This document shows, piece after piece, positions 1 through 12,650 of a stretch of 64,000 bases of DNA (position 1 is the first letter of the stretch; each line of letters starts with the position of its first letter). The stretch lies in the NCBI GenBank assembly GCA_031841125.1, contig CM063108.1, positions 4,536,183-4,600,182 on the forward strand. Reading direction: 5' to 3'. Position numbers and translations under genes: made by a program. This DNA comes from Acanthococcus lagerstroemiae. Its lineage: Eukaryota > Arthropoda > Insecta > Hemiptera > Eriococcidae. The notes under the pieces were generated by a model, which saw only the letters and a program-made list of their open reading frames with translations, had not been told where the DNA came from and searched no databases.

Positions 1-83
1 CCATTTGTTACCCTCGGTTACCCTCAGATTACCCTTGTTCTCCTTTAGTTCGGGGCGGGGGGCTTGAGGATGCACATAGTATA

Positions 84-775
84 CATATAATGTGAAGATT
101 TCTACGAGGCAGTGGTGTATTCAAAGGGAGGGCGGCGAAGGGGGCGAACGCCCTCAAGGCACCTGAAATTGAATGTAAAATATGCAAAATAAGCAATTTT
201 TGACCTTTTAAACACGTTTTTTCGAAAAAATTTCGCTCAAGCAGTAATTTTACCTTCATTTTTATAAAATCGTTTTCTAATATCGGCGATTTTTAAAGAA
301 TACCTCAATTTTCGACTTTTTCCCCCTTGAAAGTCTTACTTTGTCCCCCCCCCATCTTTAGGAAAATCCTGGCTACGCCACTGATTGAATTTGGTCTCAA
401 AATTCATAATCAAAACTGGTGATTGAACTTACAGACAACGCATTGAAAAAAATTGAATATATCGCGCGAAAAAATATTAACCCTTTTACAACGATTAAAT
501 TTTCGAACTTTTGGACGTAAAAAATTCTATTCTTGTGGACTTATCAAGTCCTCAGTACTCAAACAGCCACTCAGGGAATTTAGTCATCGATATTCAATGT
601 AAACTGGATCGCGAGCCTACCACTGTGTTTGTGAATTTTATAAAGAACGACGAACACACGATTCGTCCATTTTTCAAAGGAAATCCGTGTTGCAAAGTTT
701 ATAAACATTAAAATGTTGTGGAACGAGAAGTTTGGAACAAAACTAGCGAGAAAAATGTAAGGAATTCTTTATTTG
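84..775 (+). repeat. Dispersed repeat A, copy 1
   Basis: Matches 43410-44808 along its length by eye (for example TTCGACTTTT, AACAAAACTAGCGAGAAAAA). It includes an inner part, 111-383, ending in AAATCCTGGCTACGCCACTG, a hAT-type end, starting with the weaker CAGTGGTGTA. The 511-711 frame is broken in the other copy, so it is not a gene. Confidence 0.7.
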
Positions 776-2058
776 GATTTTTCCGAATTCCTCTGTTCGG
801 ACTGTTCTTCGGATGTTGGCAAAATAAATCTGGCAGCACTGCGACGTAGCATGCCGTTGTTTTTCCCACGCTTTATTGCGTTAGTTTTTTCTCTGTGCTG
901 GAAAGTGTGCAGCCGCAGTTCACTTACTTGCCACGTGATACGAGACGTTGAGTAAGTTGTCCACGACGTGCAGACGCACAGTACCAATCTTTCTGATGCT
1001 GGTGGCGCAATGCGCCCTGCGAGTGTACTTCTAAACCCTCCCCGAGCGGCGCTGAGAGCCATTTCGGGCCCCGGGGTAAATTGTTGTAGGGGCCTCTAAT
1101 CCTTTACTTTATAGTAGCAATGGCGGCATCCAGGTGCGCACGCACGCACGTAGCAAAAGTATTTCAAATATTTACTTCATCTGTTCATCTATGTTTACTC
1201 ATAATGTTGGTACATAATATGTAGCTGTGTATCACGTATTTGAAGATAGTTCGGGCCAGTGGAAGTTCCTCCCTTTCCCCCCTTCTCGGCGCCACTCCCC
1301 TTCCCATCAATGTACACTAGAATGCGCGATTCCTTTCTTTTACTGATTTTTTATTACCGTCTGCTAACTACAATTGTTGACAGCAACCATAGTGCGAGTT
1401 GATGAGCCCTGAAACACAAAAATCACTCGCTTTGTCGCCCACATCAAGGCTGGTATTTCAGCAGCCAAAAGCCGTTAACTTGCCCCGTAAATTACTATGA
1501 AGTACGGATGTAGTGTATTGGAAAGCAAATATGGTGACTTTGTGCAGCGTTGCAACTATATAAACCAACATTTTCGTAGTTAATTGTAATTTTTAATCGC
1601 GTTTGTTATCGACATGATGATTTTTGAAATTCTATTTGCATAAATTCGTAAGAAATTGAAGAAAGATGCTTTCTTATGCCTATATAAAAATCTGCTTATT
1701 GAGAATGATAAAATCCCCCGCTCCGCAACTAAAATGCGCGGAAGACGAAAAAATGACAAGATTTTTAAATTTGGTAACTAACTTGAAATTTGGTCAAACT
1801 TGCTACTTTAAAAATACTAGTTAGGCATTTTCTGTTAGCACGACCCATGCATGTTTGTGAGGTCGGTGGTCAGAGTTTTGCTAATTAGGGGCACCTTTGG
1901 AAGAAAACAAAGGCCTACTTACTAACTTTGGTTCCTTGTGGGTGCGTTGACGAGTCAAAACGATATGCCTGGAATGAATCATATGTAAATCCGACATGAG
2001 TAGGTAATGAGTAATTTATAGGAAATATATTTTATTTAATCATCTACATATATAGGTA
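776..2058. other. Non-genic, old repeats
   Basis: 850-1050 is distantly related to 10960-11160 (shared CACGT...GTTGAGTAA...CCACGA). 1060-1085 has a GGGCCCCGGGGTAAATT word like 15560-15580. Nothing else was recognised. Confidence 0.35.
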
Positions 2059-2974
2059 GACTAATCAAAAAGTTCGCGAACGCGCGCGATATGGTAACAC
2101 TGCAAGGACATATAGAAGTGCGGCTATGTCCAGCGGTTAGAAGACACATGCTGCATAATTTGAACAAGTTTCAACTCGTTTTGTATCTGTGCAGCCGAGA
2201 GATAGCAGTAGGAAGAGAACGCGTTGTGTCACGGCGTGACTTTTCAGTATATTGAAGTTGATGCCATTGGGAAATCGCAAAAATGACGGATTTTGAAGTT
2301 GTTAAATTTTATGTGAAATTTAATAAAAGTGACGTTGAGATCAAGAAAATGTTAGAAGAAGCGTATGAAGAAAGTGCGTCGAAAAAAACATGTGTGAATA
2401 AATGGGCTCAGCGTCTTCGTGCAGGAAGACACACTCATTGCAGGATGGTGAGAGGAGCGGACGATTGCGGTCTTGCCGCAGCCATTCTATTCCCCCGACC
2501 TCAGTCCATGTGATTTTGGGCTATTTCCGCGACTGAAGATGCTCTTGAAAGGAAAACGGTTCCAAACAGTCGAAGAAATTGAAGCAAATGTGCGAGAAGC
2601 GTTACGAGGTTTCGACAGAGCCTTTTTCAGGAGATGTTTTGAGCAATGGAAGGAGAGATGGCGCAAATGTATCAATGCAGGCGGTGAATATTTCGAAGGA
2701 GATTGATAGTGAACACCTTGTACAAAAACTACTTTCAGTGAAATACATTTTTGACTTATTCACAATTTTTTTTTTTTTTTGGAAAACGTCACGGGAAGAC
2801 AAAAGTGGTTGTTTAAAATATTTCGCCTGGAGCCAGAGTGTATGCAATTTTCAAACCACTTGCGTGAGAAAGGTAGAGGAATGTTGTATGTTTTGCCTGC
2901 TAGGTAATCGAATTCATTTCATTCCTCCATTGGAGATGCCCTAACGCGAACGTCAGCGAACTTTTTGATTAGTC
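2059..2974 (+). mobile_element. Internally deleted mariner element
   Basis: Terminal inverted repeats GACTAATCAAAAAGTTCGC at 2059 and its reverse complement ending 2974. The 5' frame (2283-2429) has the N-terminal helix-turn-helix region (VVKFYVKFNKSDVEIKK, KTCVNKWAQRLRAGR). The 3' frame (2476-2706) has YSPDLSPCDFGLFPRLK with the third catalytic Asp, then FEQWKERWRKCINAGGEYF. The central part with the first two catalytic Asp residues is deleted, so the element is about 0.92 kb instead of about 1.3 kb and is non-autonomous. Confidence 0.85.
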
Positions 2975-3120
2975 CTTTTATGTAAGCTGAAATAAGTAAT
3001 GAAAACTTATGAGAAACGATTGTCTCCGTCGTAAAGGTTCATAATTACTTGATGCAATGAGCTCCATAATTAGCATGCCTTTTGGCAAGTAAAACTATAA
3101 TTCTTGACCACCCGAAGGGC

Positions 3121-3234
3121 AAAAACCCGCCAGTTACCCACGGAAATGTTACCCTTTTGTAACCTTTTGATTACCTAGGTAATCGAAGAGTTACAAAAGG
3201 GTAACTTTTCCGAGGGTAACTGCGGCAGGTTTTT
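3121..3234. mobile_element. Hairpin MITE, TTACCC family, copy 1
   Basis: A near-complete palindrome of about 114 bp: AAAAACCCGCCAGTTACCC at the left, GGGTAACTGCGGCAGGTTTT at the right, and TTACCCTTTTGTAAC facing GTTACAAAAGGGTAA inside. Confidence 0.72.
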
Positions 3235-6139
3235 GTGGATCAGGCAGAAAATGGAATGAGCCTAACTACCTGGCACCTTCCCGTTTTCAGGTGACAATGG
3301 AAAATTTGAACAATGCTACTTTCAATCATCCCTACTACTTTCAGGCCCTATACAGGATGCGTCAAAAAATGCCCCTATTTTTTAATATTGCGAATTCAGA
3401 TCGAGATAAGACAAACGGGCATCTTCACTAGTTTATTTTGTAGTGAATATTTTTTTCCACCCCTAAAGGAGGCTGAAAAGTGCCACCGACTTGAGAATTT
3501 TTAATGGAAATTTATTGAAAAAAGTACCGAAATAAGGGCACTGGGTCACTGAATTCGAATATGTAATCAGATTTTCAATACACTTTTGATTTGGCCTCAA
3601 ATGCAACTTTTCCTCGTTCCAAGAGGCCAGTTTGACAATGTCGAAAAAAATTGTACCAGTTATTGGAGTACGAGATTTTTGGGTCGCTGAGTTTGAAACA
3701 TCTATCAAAGTTCCAATGTAATCATAATGTCAACACCAAAATCCAGATTGGACAAAATTAGCTCAACTTCAAAAATTGAGCAACGCATTAGAAAAGCGTT
3801 TTTTGAGTCGCAGAATATAAAAATTAAATCCGATTTTGGATTGGACCTGGAAGAAAATTGTCGCAGAAAAGACGAATTTGGTTTCGTTCTGCTGGTAAAG
3901 AAAACCGTCTCTTCCTTTAGCTGAATGAGAAGAATTCTATCCCCCCTTTTGAAGATAGGAATATAATAATGATTTTGGTTGGAAAAAATATAATCAACCT
4001 GGAAAAATCATGAAGAATTGGGCCTCTTAGTTCATTTTGTCGCTGATTTGGAATATTGCACTGCGTACTTGATTTTTAATACAACCTTCTTTAACGTCCA
4101 GCAATCAAATTTTCCTTTAAAATTGTTACATGAGGGGGGAGGGGTTTGTGTGGAGGCCATTGTTCCGCTGGGGAAGGTTGCAATGGTTGCGTTAGACAAA
4201 CTTCTTGATGTTACGTCTGATTTCCTCAGGCGGAGGTTGTAAGACATTGAAGTTGAGGTTTGAGGTTCATCAACGCCGGAGGAATGATAACAAAGGGTTA
4301 AAAATCGTATCTGTATTATGACGTTATCTTAGAGTAATGCGTACAAACAAGGACAGAGGCACAGAGACGGCTTTTACAATGAGGCTTAGTACTTCCCCTC
4401 TTAGGTCAGAGATTGTAGGCGTCGCGATGATTCCGTCTCGGAGCACCAGATACCTGGATGCTGCAACGGAAGCATACCGAAAGTTCTCCTTTGGATATCC
4501 CTACAGGCACCAGAGACTGGATGCACGCACAGTGGAGTATGTCCAATCAGACTGTTGCGAGCCACAACTACGAAAAGAAGTGCCTCTCAAACAGCCATCA
4601 ATTCTGATTGTTTCTCACTAGGTAGTCTCCGCGCGGATATCCGAATGGGAGAGACTTTTTATGCCCGGAATTATTATTTACTTTGTGGACTCCCATCAGC
4701 ATACTTGTGGTGGTGGAGACGCATTCCTAGGGAAACATACTGATGTGGTTTCCCCTTGCTTTCATCAGAATCAATCTGTCGGAGTTTTCCGTCTCCTATG
4801 TGCTTTTAGTTTTTCATTAAGCCCCCTCTCTCCGCCAAGGTAGCACACACAGAGGAAGCCGAATTATTACTACTTGCGAAAAAAAACGAAATGAAGAGAA
4901 CGATGAAGTGAGGAACGGGTGTTCTGTATTTAAGAGTCGATTGTATCTACGCTGGATGTATACTCGCCTTTTGTGGTTGCACAACGTCGAGGAACGAACC
5001 GGGGAAACTGAACTTCGCCTTTTCATTTTTTCCTGGACCGGATGGCCAGAGGCCAATAAGTTGAGCTGTACGAAGAGAACACGGGTGGAGTTTTTGAAAG
5101 GAACTGGTTTGATATGATGTAGAGAAAGAGACTGGTATTTCTTGTTCAGGCCGAATGATTCACAGGGAGAAAGACGATCAGCGGCGAATGGCCCTAGCCC
5201 TAGTGTAATTAATCTGCTGTGCCCAGGGAAATTTCAAATCCTGAACATCTGTCTTTTTCATGGTGGTGTTCCATCTCATGAATGTATCATTTCTCTGTTC
5301 CCAAGGAGAAGAAATTTTTTCATTCAGAAAAGAAAAGGCAGAATTTCATCCAAATTTTCTTCAACTTCAAGTACGAAAATTCGAATACTCGGGCCTGAAA
5401 TGCCATTTAAAATGTCAAAAGTTTGTGGGATGATTCAGTACTCCGTGGGAGGGGAAATTTATTTCCCCCGCCCCCAAACGTAAACCACAGCACATGAAGA
5501 TTCCCATCTGGTCTATCTCAATCCGACTCAAAATTCCCATAAATAAGAGTAGGGGAATCTCGTGGCGCACTATGATCAGTTATTCAACGTTCAATTTTTT
5601 GATTCCAGTCGATTTTGTCCATTATCAGTTTAAAATTTGAATTTCGGAGAAAAAATTAGGATCGGACCCCGAAATCTGATTGGATTTTATTAGGGACGCA
5701 AAAAACCATCTTCCGATACTTTGTTCAATTATTTTCCGCAAAGTCAAATTTTCTTAATGATAGGAGCAAAGTCAAATATGAGGCATCTATCGGGTTTGAA
5801 TTGAAAATTTGGCTGAATTTTTGAACTCAGGGATGCACAAACTGTTTATTTATTTATTTAATTTCTATTAATGATGATGGATAGCGTTCATTACAGGATG
5901 TGCTTCTATGGGCATTTAAACGCAGTTTTCCGCTTCAATTCCGAATATAAATCGTGCATTCTTATCAGTAATATTGGCTGTTTGGAAATTGGCTCAGTTT
6001 TTTAACTGTCCGAAAAATACCCCGTACTACAAATGGAGGTACATCATACACAAGCTAGAGAGTTGTATAACTCTAATTAGAATACATATACGTCTGATTT
6101 GATAAGTATTTTAACGTTGTTACTTTCTAGCATACTTAC
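3235..6139. other. No gene recognised; expected site of gene 0's missing exons
   Basis: AT-rich sequence with only short, unconvincing frames on both strands. I looked for linker, half-a and half-b exons on the minus strand and found none with a proper phase. Confidence 0.4.
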
Positions 6140-6448
6140 CGGGATTCTGAAGAAACTACGACCAAGGTACATGATATCTACCGTCGACGTGGTGAAAAGA
6201 GTCAAGTACGTCACGAGCAATGCCTTGGAATTGTAAGAACAAATGGAAACGCTTTCTTCATTATTGTACCCCAAGACCGATAGATCTATCGTTATTTCTA
6301 GACCTGAACCTCCTGAGTTTAAGGCCTTGAATGTAAGTCTGTACTCCACGTATTTATTTACAAGAGTAATTTTGGCGTCATCTAACGGACAATCATGTAT
6401 CATATTGGTGACTTCGTACAGTTTCACGCTCTTAGGGCCTATAAAAAT
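6140..6448 (-). CDS. Gene 0 exon 3, module half b1
   Basis: 309 nt, phase 0 at both ends, from acceptor TTTTTTAG to donor CCG/GTAAGT. It starts IFIGPKSVKLYEV and ends YLGRSFFRIP, paralleling the gene 1 exon that starts IYVNSEKV and ends GCSTFRVP. It is 54 nt longer than b1 of genes 1 and 2, so it has an extra internal loop of 18 residues. Confidence 0.6.
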
Positions 6449-9400
6449 CTAAAAAAGAGATTGTAATTCAAAACGTGTTTTTCATATACGAGAATCGTAA
6501 TGAGATAATGGCGCTTCTTTTTATTTTCGGGATAATTGAAGGGTGACACTCGGACGTGGCAACTTGCACTTTGTTCATCGCTGATGAAAAGATGAAAAGC
6601 ATACTGACCCCCGCTCTCCTTCCGTTTACCACTCCCTTCACATTGACGAGATTCCAACGAGTCGGATCCCAAAATTGGCTTATTTAGAATTGAATTCAAA
6701 GGCCTCGAAATTTTATGAACTAAAAACATAGTCTTGATATAATAACCAGCATCTAGCCATAACACTTTTTGGGAGACCGGAAACCGCTTTAGTGGAATCA
6801 CCAATGGGTCCGATCCAAAATTATTTTCAAAATTAAATTCGGTTACCTTGAAGATCAGATGTTTCGCCTACCATATTTTGTTGAAATTCATATCTATCAC
6901 CACTACTTAATTTTCAGAACTACTCCCGTGAAGTCACTCGCCTAAATGGCGGAGTCAGTCCTGCTATACCGACTTGCCATGTGAGAAAATCTACATTGAA
7001 ATCATAATGAACCTATACAAATTCATCCCTATAACTATAAGAAATGTCTATCTAATTCACATTATAATGAACGAAGACCAAATCCCATGTTTAAGTGATA
7101 ATTTTACATCTAACCCTAGTTTGGGTGAGTGTGTGGGATTTATTTATTTAATTCTTTAATGATAGTCGCGTTCCTCTATGTGACTGTTTATTACTTAAAT
7201 ATCACCATATTAAGATATTCTGAGATCCGTAATGATTTTATTAGGGCTTGTTAAGACTGAAAAACTGTAACACACTAAGACACTATTTTAAAAACTCATC
7301 GTACAAATTTTAACTAGTCGGCCAGTTACAGCTACGTTTTGCCACGCAATTTCCCCCTAACAAACCCATTTTGGCTTCTTAATTCACCCCTGACCAATTT
7401 TGTCCATCTTTGCATTCAACTCCCATTTGGTTGTTATGGATAACACAGTCCCATTTTAACTGTCTAACTTAATTCCCAAGTTCAACTTCCTGCCCCAGTT
7501 GTCGTCGTCGGTATTCTCAGACACGGGCCCGAGATCAGTCAAAAACACGAATAGTGCATTTCTTTCCCGTCACATGTCTGGTACAATTCTCTCAGACCCT
7601 GTGAGTTCTGCAGCTCAACCCACTTCCGTTTCGGATACGATTTCAATTTTCCCCTGAGCTCAGCTCGGCTACAAGCTTTTTTTTGGAATTCTCGGAGCGC
7701 TGAGTCAAGATCGGGGTGGTGCTTACCCACGACAATACGAAAGCGATTGAGCCACATTCCGATATTTAACCGTGACGCTCCCTCAGTGATACAAGTTTAT
7801 AAGTTACTGTTGTCCCCTCCATGTAATTAATAATCAGTATTACTTAGTGAAAAAAAATTTCCACAAAAAACTCATTAGGGAAAGTCTCATTGGGGAAAAT
7901 GTATTTAGGAAAAATGTCTTTACGGAAAACGAATTTAGGAAACTTTGCTTTAAGGAAAAAAATCGTAAAGGAAAATGTCTTTAGGGAGAGTTGTTTAGGG
8001 AAATTGTCCGTGAACCGACTGTTAGTTTAGAAAAATTCCTAAGTTCCAATATTTAAAGAGCCATACCGTACTTCTATTTGCTCGTAAATATCCATATGAC
8101 AATTAAAGATTCTCAAATACTGTAGTATTTAAGGATGTGACTATGTCTTTCTGTTCAGTCTGCACTCGAACAGCTAAAAGTCCGCATATACGAGGATGTG
8201 GTAACAAAAATCCTTATAAGTACCAAAATTTAAGTAAACCCTTAATTTACCTTCATTCAGTACGGCGACTAATAATATATTACGCCACTAACTTATGATT
8301 TGTGAGTGATTGCAAACAAGAGCAAAAGTTGCGACATGGGCGGAAGGTGAGTGCTGTTCCTTATATTCGTAAAGACGTAATCTCAAAAACTCGTCGATAC
8401 CAGTAGGTGGAGGAAACATTTACAAAAGTTGCAGTGTAATTGCATTTACCTTAATTTAGTGCGACAGATAAATTAAAATTCCTTACATGCATGTATTTAA
8501 GAAAATCCTTGAGTGTCTGTACTTGAGCTCCTCTCGTGCACCTCATATTCAGTTGATTATCTCCAAAAACTGTATGCTTTTCACCATAGTTAATGAATTC
8601 CGAATTCGTTTTGTTCCCTCTTTGGCAGGTCCGTAACGAAGTGGAGGAAAGTTCAAGTGGAGACATTGTCATTCCTCAGAACATCCCCCTCCCCTAGCGA
8701 AACGTAAAATCTAATATTACTCCTCCTCCACCCCCGCTAATCACCTTCTTCGGCCCGAGTAGTAGGAAAAGAATATTCGTTAAATATCCTTTGCCCCCTT
8801 CCCTGACACAAGAGCCTGGTTACGGGCTTGCTCTTTGACTCGTCGAGGAATTTATAGGCAGTGCACGCCTGGGAGATTTCAGTTTCGTAGGATTGTAGAG
8901 ACACATCTCAACCACCAGGTACCATTAGTAGTACAAGAATTCTATTTTTTTGCTTGAGTGTTATTTGTAGTGTCACTCTTCAATTACCGTAAGCGATTCG
9001 AATGGCCATATTATACTCGTAAATGTTCTTACTCTAAAATCTGCTGCATCGTTATCACGTTTGTAGAATCTATTCACGAAGGCGACTTGAAAAAATTCAT
9101 CCGTAGAATGTAACGTATTACCAAATATAAAATATTTCAAATTACGGGCTGAAAAAGATCGTGGAAACAAATCTGGCATCCGTGGAAGTAATGGGTGGAA
9201 CGTTGCGTTTGAGTTCGTTAGCATCGATCTCATGTATTCTGTAATGCAAGAGGGAAATATCTTATGTAAAAGTATATACTATATATGTATATATGTGTGT
9301 GTGTGTGTATATATATAAGTGAGTGTTATTGCTGAGTATGGGTGAAATAATATTAATGTACGTCGTTATTTACAACGGATATTTTTAGAAACTGATGATC

Positions 9401-11642
9401 ACGCGAAGCGGTCGCAGTGAGTTGTTCTTTTATTTTTGGTAAAGACACATAGATATAAAGAAGACCTCCTTAGTAATCCTATCACTCAGGGCCAAGTTGC
9501 AGATATCGCACCGCTGGATCCCTCTATTATCAGCTAATCTGTGAGTCACACATTAGCTTTCCTGGTGAGCAGATTGGAAACAAGTTTACCTATGGTTTCC
9601 AAGTTCACTGCCAAGAAGAGCTGATCATTGAAATATCGGCAGATTTGCTAATAATTGAGGGCTGCGGCGGTCCAACCTCGGTAATTTCATTATTTACACT
9701 CATTAAGACTTAATTTAGACTCATCAAAAGGAGTTCGTACTCTGTTAACTCATTAAAACAATCTTAACTTGTTAAGGCCATGTAAGGCTGTTTATAGACT
9801 CAAGACTGGGTAAGACTATTTTAGGGCGTGTCACGAATTACTGAGACTGTAAGGCTTCTTAAAAGTTTGCTTGAATTCCTCAAGAGATTCTTTTAAAAGA
9901 CTGCATAGCGTATTTAGATTAGAATCAGTACTTGGTTGAAGTGTGAATGAAATGTTATAATTTTCCCGCAAAACATGTGTTTGCATAAATGTATACCTAA
10001 TGTGGGCCATCTATGTACTTAACATCTACTAGAAATGTTTGTCTAGTAGACTGTCGATGTAGAATTTATGTTGACATAGAGTTTGAAAAGAAACAGATAT
10101 TTTTAGTTGATTGATAGGCTATACTGTAGACAAAAGGGTTAAGAAAAGTAGAGACTTATATCCACATAATGTCTACTTATTATTCCACGTGCATATATTT
10201 GTATCAAAACATCATCTCGACTGCTCATATAGACTTGTCCACCCAAAGTCAAATCAATATTCCGCATATACATTCATCTCGACACGTCTACCTAAACTCT
10301 TTCAACCTTATACCTAGTTATTCCATGGGAAATAATAAATTCTGTCTAGTTGAGGAAATACGCCTCTAAACTCATACCAATGTAAATCATCTTCGTAAAA
10401 AAAAAAAAAAAAAAAAAAAAAGGGGCGAGAAATGACAACACATTAGTCTATTCACTTCAATTTGGAGTCAATGTGGACAGTATTTCGCAGGTTTGGAATG
10501 AAAGTAAAAATACTATTTGAATGAAGGCTGCATTTTTTTATTCAGCAGTTGTTCAGACTGAGTAGAAATTTCTGATAACTCATTTGGTTTCTTAAAAACT
10601 TTCGCAAAGTAAAGTCAAAACTATTTACTAGAATTATCTCAATACGCAGCAAGATTTAAGATAAAACTACTTAGATCTACTGTAGATAGCCGAGCAGTCG
10701 AAAGCGCTATGGACATCAGAAATAAAAAAGTGTATTGGCACATCCTAAAAACAGAATATTACCTATGTAGTTCACTCACACTCCAACATGGACACTAATA
10801 CTTCGACGCTTGTTCAGATTCCTTTCCGAGATTTAGTTAGATTCCGCTTGGTCTCCTCGAGATTACGTGTCAAGACTCATCAAAATTTATTCCGAGAAAA
10901 AGACTAGTTTCTTCTTCATAGGGCGTTGTATCTATTACTGGATGTTGGCGATCTCTACTGTAACATCTTGCGGGTTTTCCCAGGCAGAATCGTAACAATA
11001 GTTTTTCATTTTTTCCCGCGGTATGTTGCGTCTGAGGACTTATATACTTCTCTATACTATAGATGTGTGTGTGTGTTCGTGATTCGTAGCCACGTATTTC
11101 ACATGTTGAGTAAACGACCCACGAGGCACACAACACGATACTAATCTTGCAGATACCTTGAAATGAGGTACCTCAGGATAGCCAAGTAACTTAGAACGCA
11201 ACAGAAGACATGCGTGCGAGCCACCTTACTTGCCTACTTGAGCTAATACATGAGGATCTCCTCTTTATTTATGAGTATGAGCGCAGCGAATGGTCGAAAT
11301 TCATGAATACTGAGTAAGTATGTTAGTGTGTTCTAAGATACACAGTGGTTCCAAGATACCCCAATTAACGGTACTGGTGGAAACGTACTCTGCGAGTATA
11401 ATGCCTCGTTCCCGAGAACTGGCGGGAGACCGCAGAACACGCTATCTATCCACCTCGACTGATACGGCCCAATTAGATTTTCCGAGCCTTTACATAAGAA
11501 ATGAAGGTATGGAAGACGAAAGTTACCGATATTGCAGTTTAAGTTGGTCGTGACATATCTAAGTATACTTACTAGGACTAGCAGGATGCAAGCTGCACAG
11601 AAATACTGAAATCCAGCAGCATAGCGCGCGAACTCTTAACAT
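6140..11642 (-). CDS. Gene 0: secreted Methyltransf_FA-like protein, partial (exons 1-3 seen)
   Basis: Three minus-strand exons join in frame: 11642-11573 (signal peptide, ends phase 1), 9238-9033 (half a1, phase 1 to 0) and 6448-6140 (half b1, phase 0). Each has consensus sites: donors GTAAGT, GTAAGA and GTAAGT; acceptors ATTACAG and TTTTTAG. Together they encode 195 residues: signal 1-23, a1 24-92, b1 93-195. Exon 1 matches gene 1 exon 1 at 53 of 70 bases and 16 of 23 residues, and the a1 exons are both 206 nt. The linker, second module and tail were not found on the minus strand between 6139 and 1, so the gene is truncated, interrupted by repeats, or continues beyond the window. By homology with genes 1 and 2 the product is secreted; its function is unknown. 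Confidence 0.62.
7539..7757 (-). pseudogene. Possible MULE-type transposase C-terminal fragment
   Basis: The minus frame reads WLNRFRIVVGKHHPDLDSAL, then REFQKKA and RKWVELQ. This pattern (W-x-NRF...GKHHP...F-x-K) is common near the C-terminus of Mutator-like transposases in insect genomes. It is a short, isolated relic in gene 0 intron 2. Confidence 0.4.
7872..8012 (+). repeat. Degenerate tandem repeat, TTTAGGAAAAATGTC units
   Basis: About seven imperfect units of 18-24 bp built on (T)TTAGG(G)AAA(A)TGTCT, for example CATTGGGGAAAATGTATTTA and TTTAGGAAAAATGTCTTTAC. Confidence 0.65.
9033..9238 (-). CDS. Gene 0 exon 2, module half a1
   Basis: The acceptor is GCATTACAG and the donor GTAAGA. After the split codon it reads YMRSMLTNSN, against YVRSLITNFN at the same place in gene 1. 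It is 206 nt, exactly the length of gene 1 exon 2, and ends in phase 0 with DAADFR. It carries the aromatic-rich FFQVAF strand expected in half a. Confidence 0.62.
9271..9318. repeat. TA/TG microsatellite
   Basis: ATATATGTATATATG followed by (GT)n and ATATATAT, in gene 0 intron 1 about 30 bp upstream of exon 2 (minus strand). Confidence 0.8.
10397..10421 (+). repeat. Poly-A run, 25 A
   Basis: An uninterrupted run of about 25 A. It may be the tail of an old retroposed sequence on the plus strand; no matching head or target duplication was recognised. Confidence 0.6.
11573..11642 (-). CDS. Gene 0 exon 1, signal peptide
   Basis: ATG at 11642-11640, then 23 codons plus one base and donor GTAAGT. 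The peptide starts MLRVRALCCW, has a hydrophobic Cys-rich core and ends near PASP. The same 70-nt length, phase and donor context occur in gene 1 exon 1, which fixes this start. Confidence 0.65.
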
Positions 11643-12309
11643 TTTAAAAAATTGTATGCAAAATAATAGTTGGAGCCTGTCGAAAAGACGGAATGGAGTA
11701 GGTATTTACATGCCAAGTAGAATCTTACGTTTTACTTTTATACAGGTAGTTAGTATATCCTCTAAAACTGATTGTGAAATGGAAAGCAATTAATTATTGC
11801 TACACGCAGCAATATTAATTCAATATTGATTATTTCTATTTTTAGTCAGAATATCAATTAATTTTTTCAGGATCCTTATTGCGCTTTTAATCATAAATTG
11901 GTTACGCTGGCTCTGTTTTCGTAACTATTGCAATAAACATCTGATCTTTAGAAGAAAAAAAAAGAAAAAAAAGTTGTAGGAGGATAGCAGTTGCCTAATG
12001 TAGGATATTTTCTCTCTAAGCGCATAGCGAGGGGTGAGCGGAGGGGGTGGTGACACATTACACACGAAAATTTGAAGTCGATATTTTTGGGCAAATTCGA
12101 CCATTAGTCGACGTCGTAGACCATCAGTGAACACACAGAAAATTTTCGTACTGAATATTCATACTTCGGTAAGTTTTCGATTTCGGTCATCAGCCGGCAA
12201 AAGACGAAAGTCGACCATGAAATAAAAGTATTTGTGCCTTAATGCGTCTCATGTTAAGATACATCGCGCTAGCTGCCACTATATTGAACATCTGCATTAT
12301 AGGGTGGCA

Positions 12310-12650
12310 GTCAGAAAAGAAATTTCGATTTCTCGTGGTCTCCCCCCCTCTCCCCCAAAATGTCCGTTTGTATGTAATAATGAAATTTACAAAATTTTAG
12401 CAAAATCGATTGAATATTAACACGTGCCGCAAAGCTTTTGAAGTTGGCAGTATTGGTTATTTTGTTACGAGTGCGTCGTTACCAATTCCAAGCGGCTGCG
12501 CGTAGCGGTCAATGTCCAAGTGTCCTCGGATTCGTTTCAAAAATATATTACTCTACAGAAACAAGTATTTTGCACCAAATGTTTTTGGAAAAGGGTATCT
12601 ATTGAAAATAAATATATTATAAATATTTATAAATGTAAAAAATCCGCCGC
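12310..12650 (+). repeat. Dispersed repeat B, copy 1
   Basis: Matches 27940-28255 in reverse complement, sharing GCCGCAAAGC, TTGTTACGAGTGCGTCGTTA and GGGTATCTATTGAA. Moderately diverged; no coding potential seen. Confidence 0.72.

Noticed and set aside
1..45. Telomeric repeat at the window start
   Set aside because: The TTACCC words are irregular and match the hairpin MITE family, not a regular TTAGG-type array.
511..711. 66-aa frame as a small gene
   Set aside because: It lies in repeat A, and the frame is broken in the second copy at 43.9 kb.
769..1062. 97-aa minus frame with a possible donor
   Set aside because: A distant copy exists at 10870-11136 (shared SW-x-x-YST), so it is a dispersed repeat with no splice partner.
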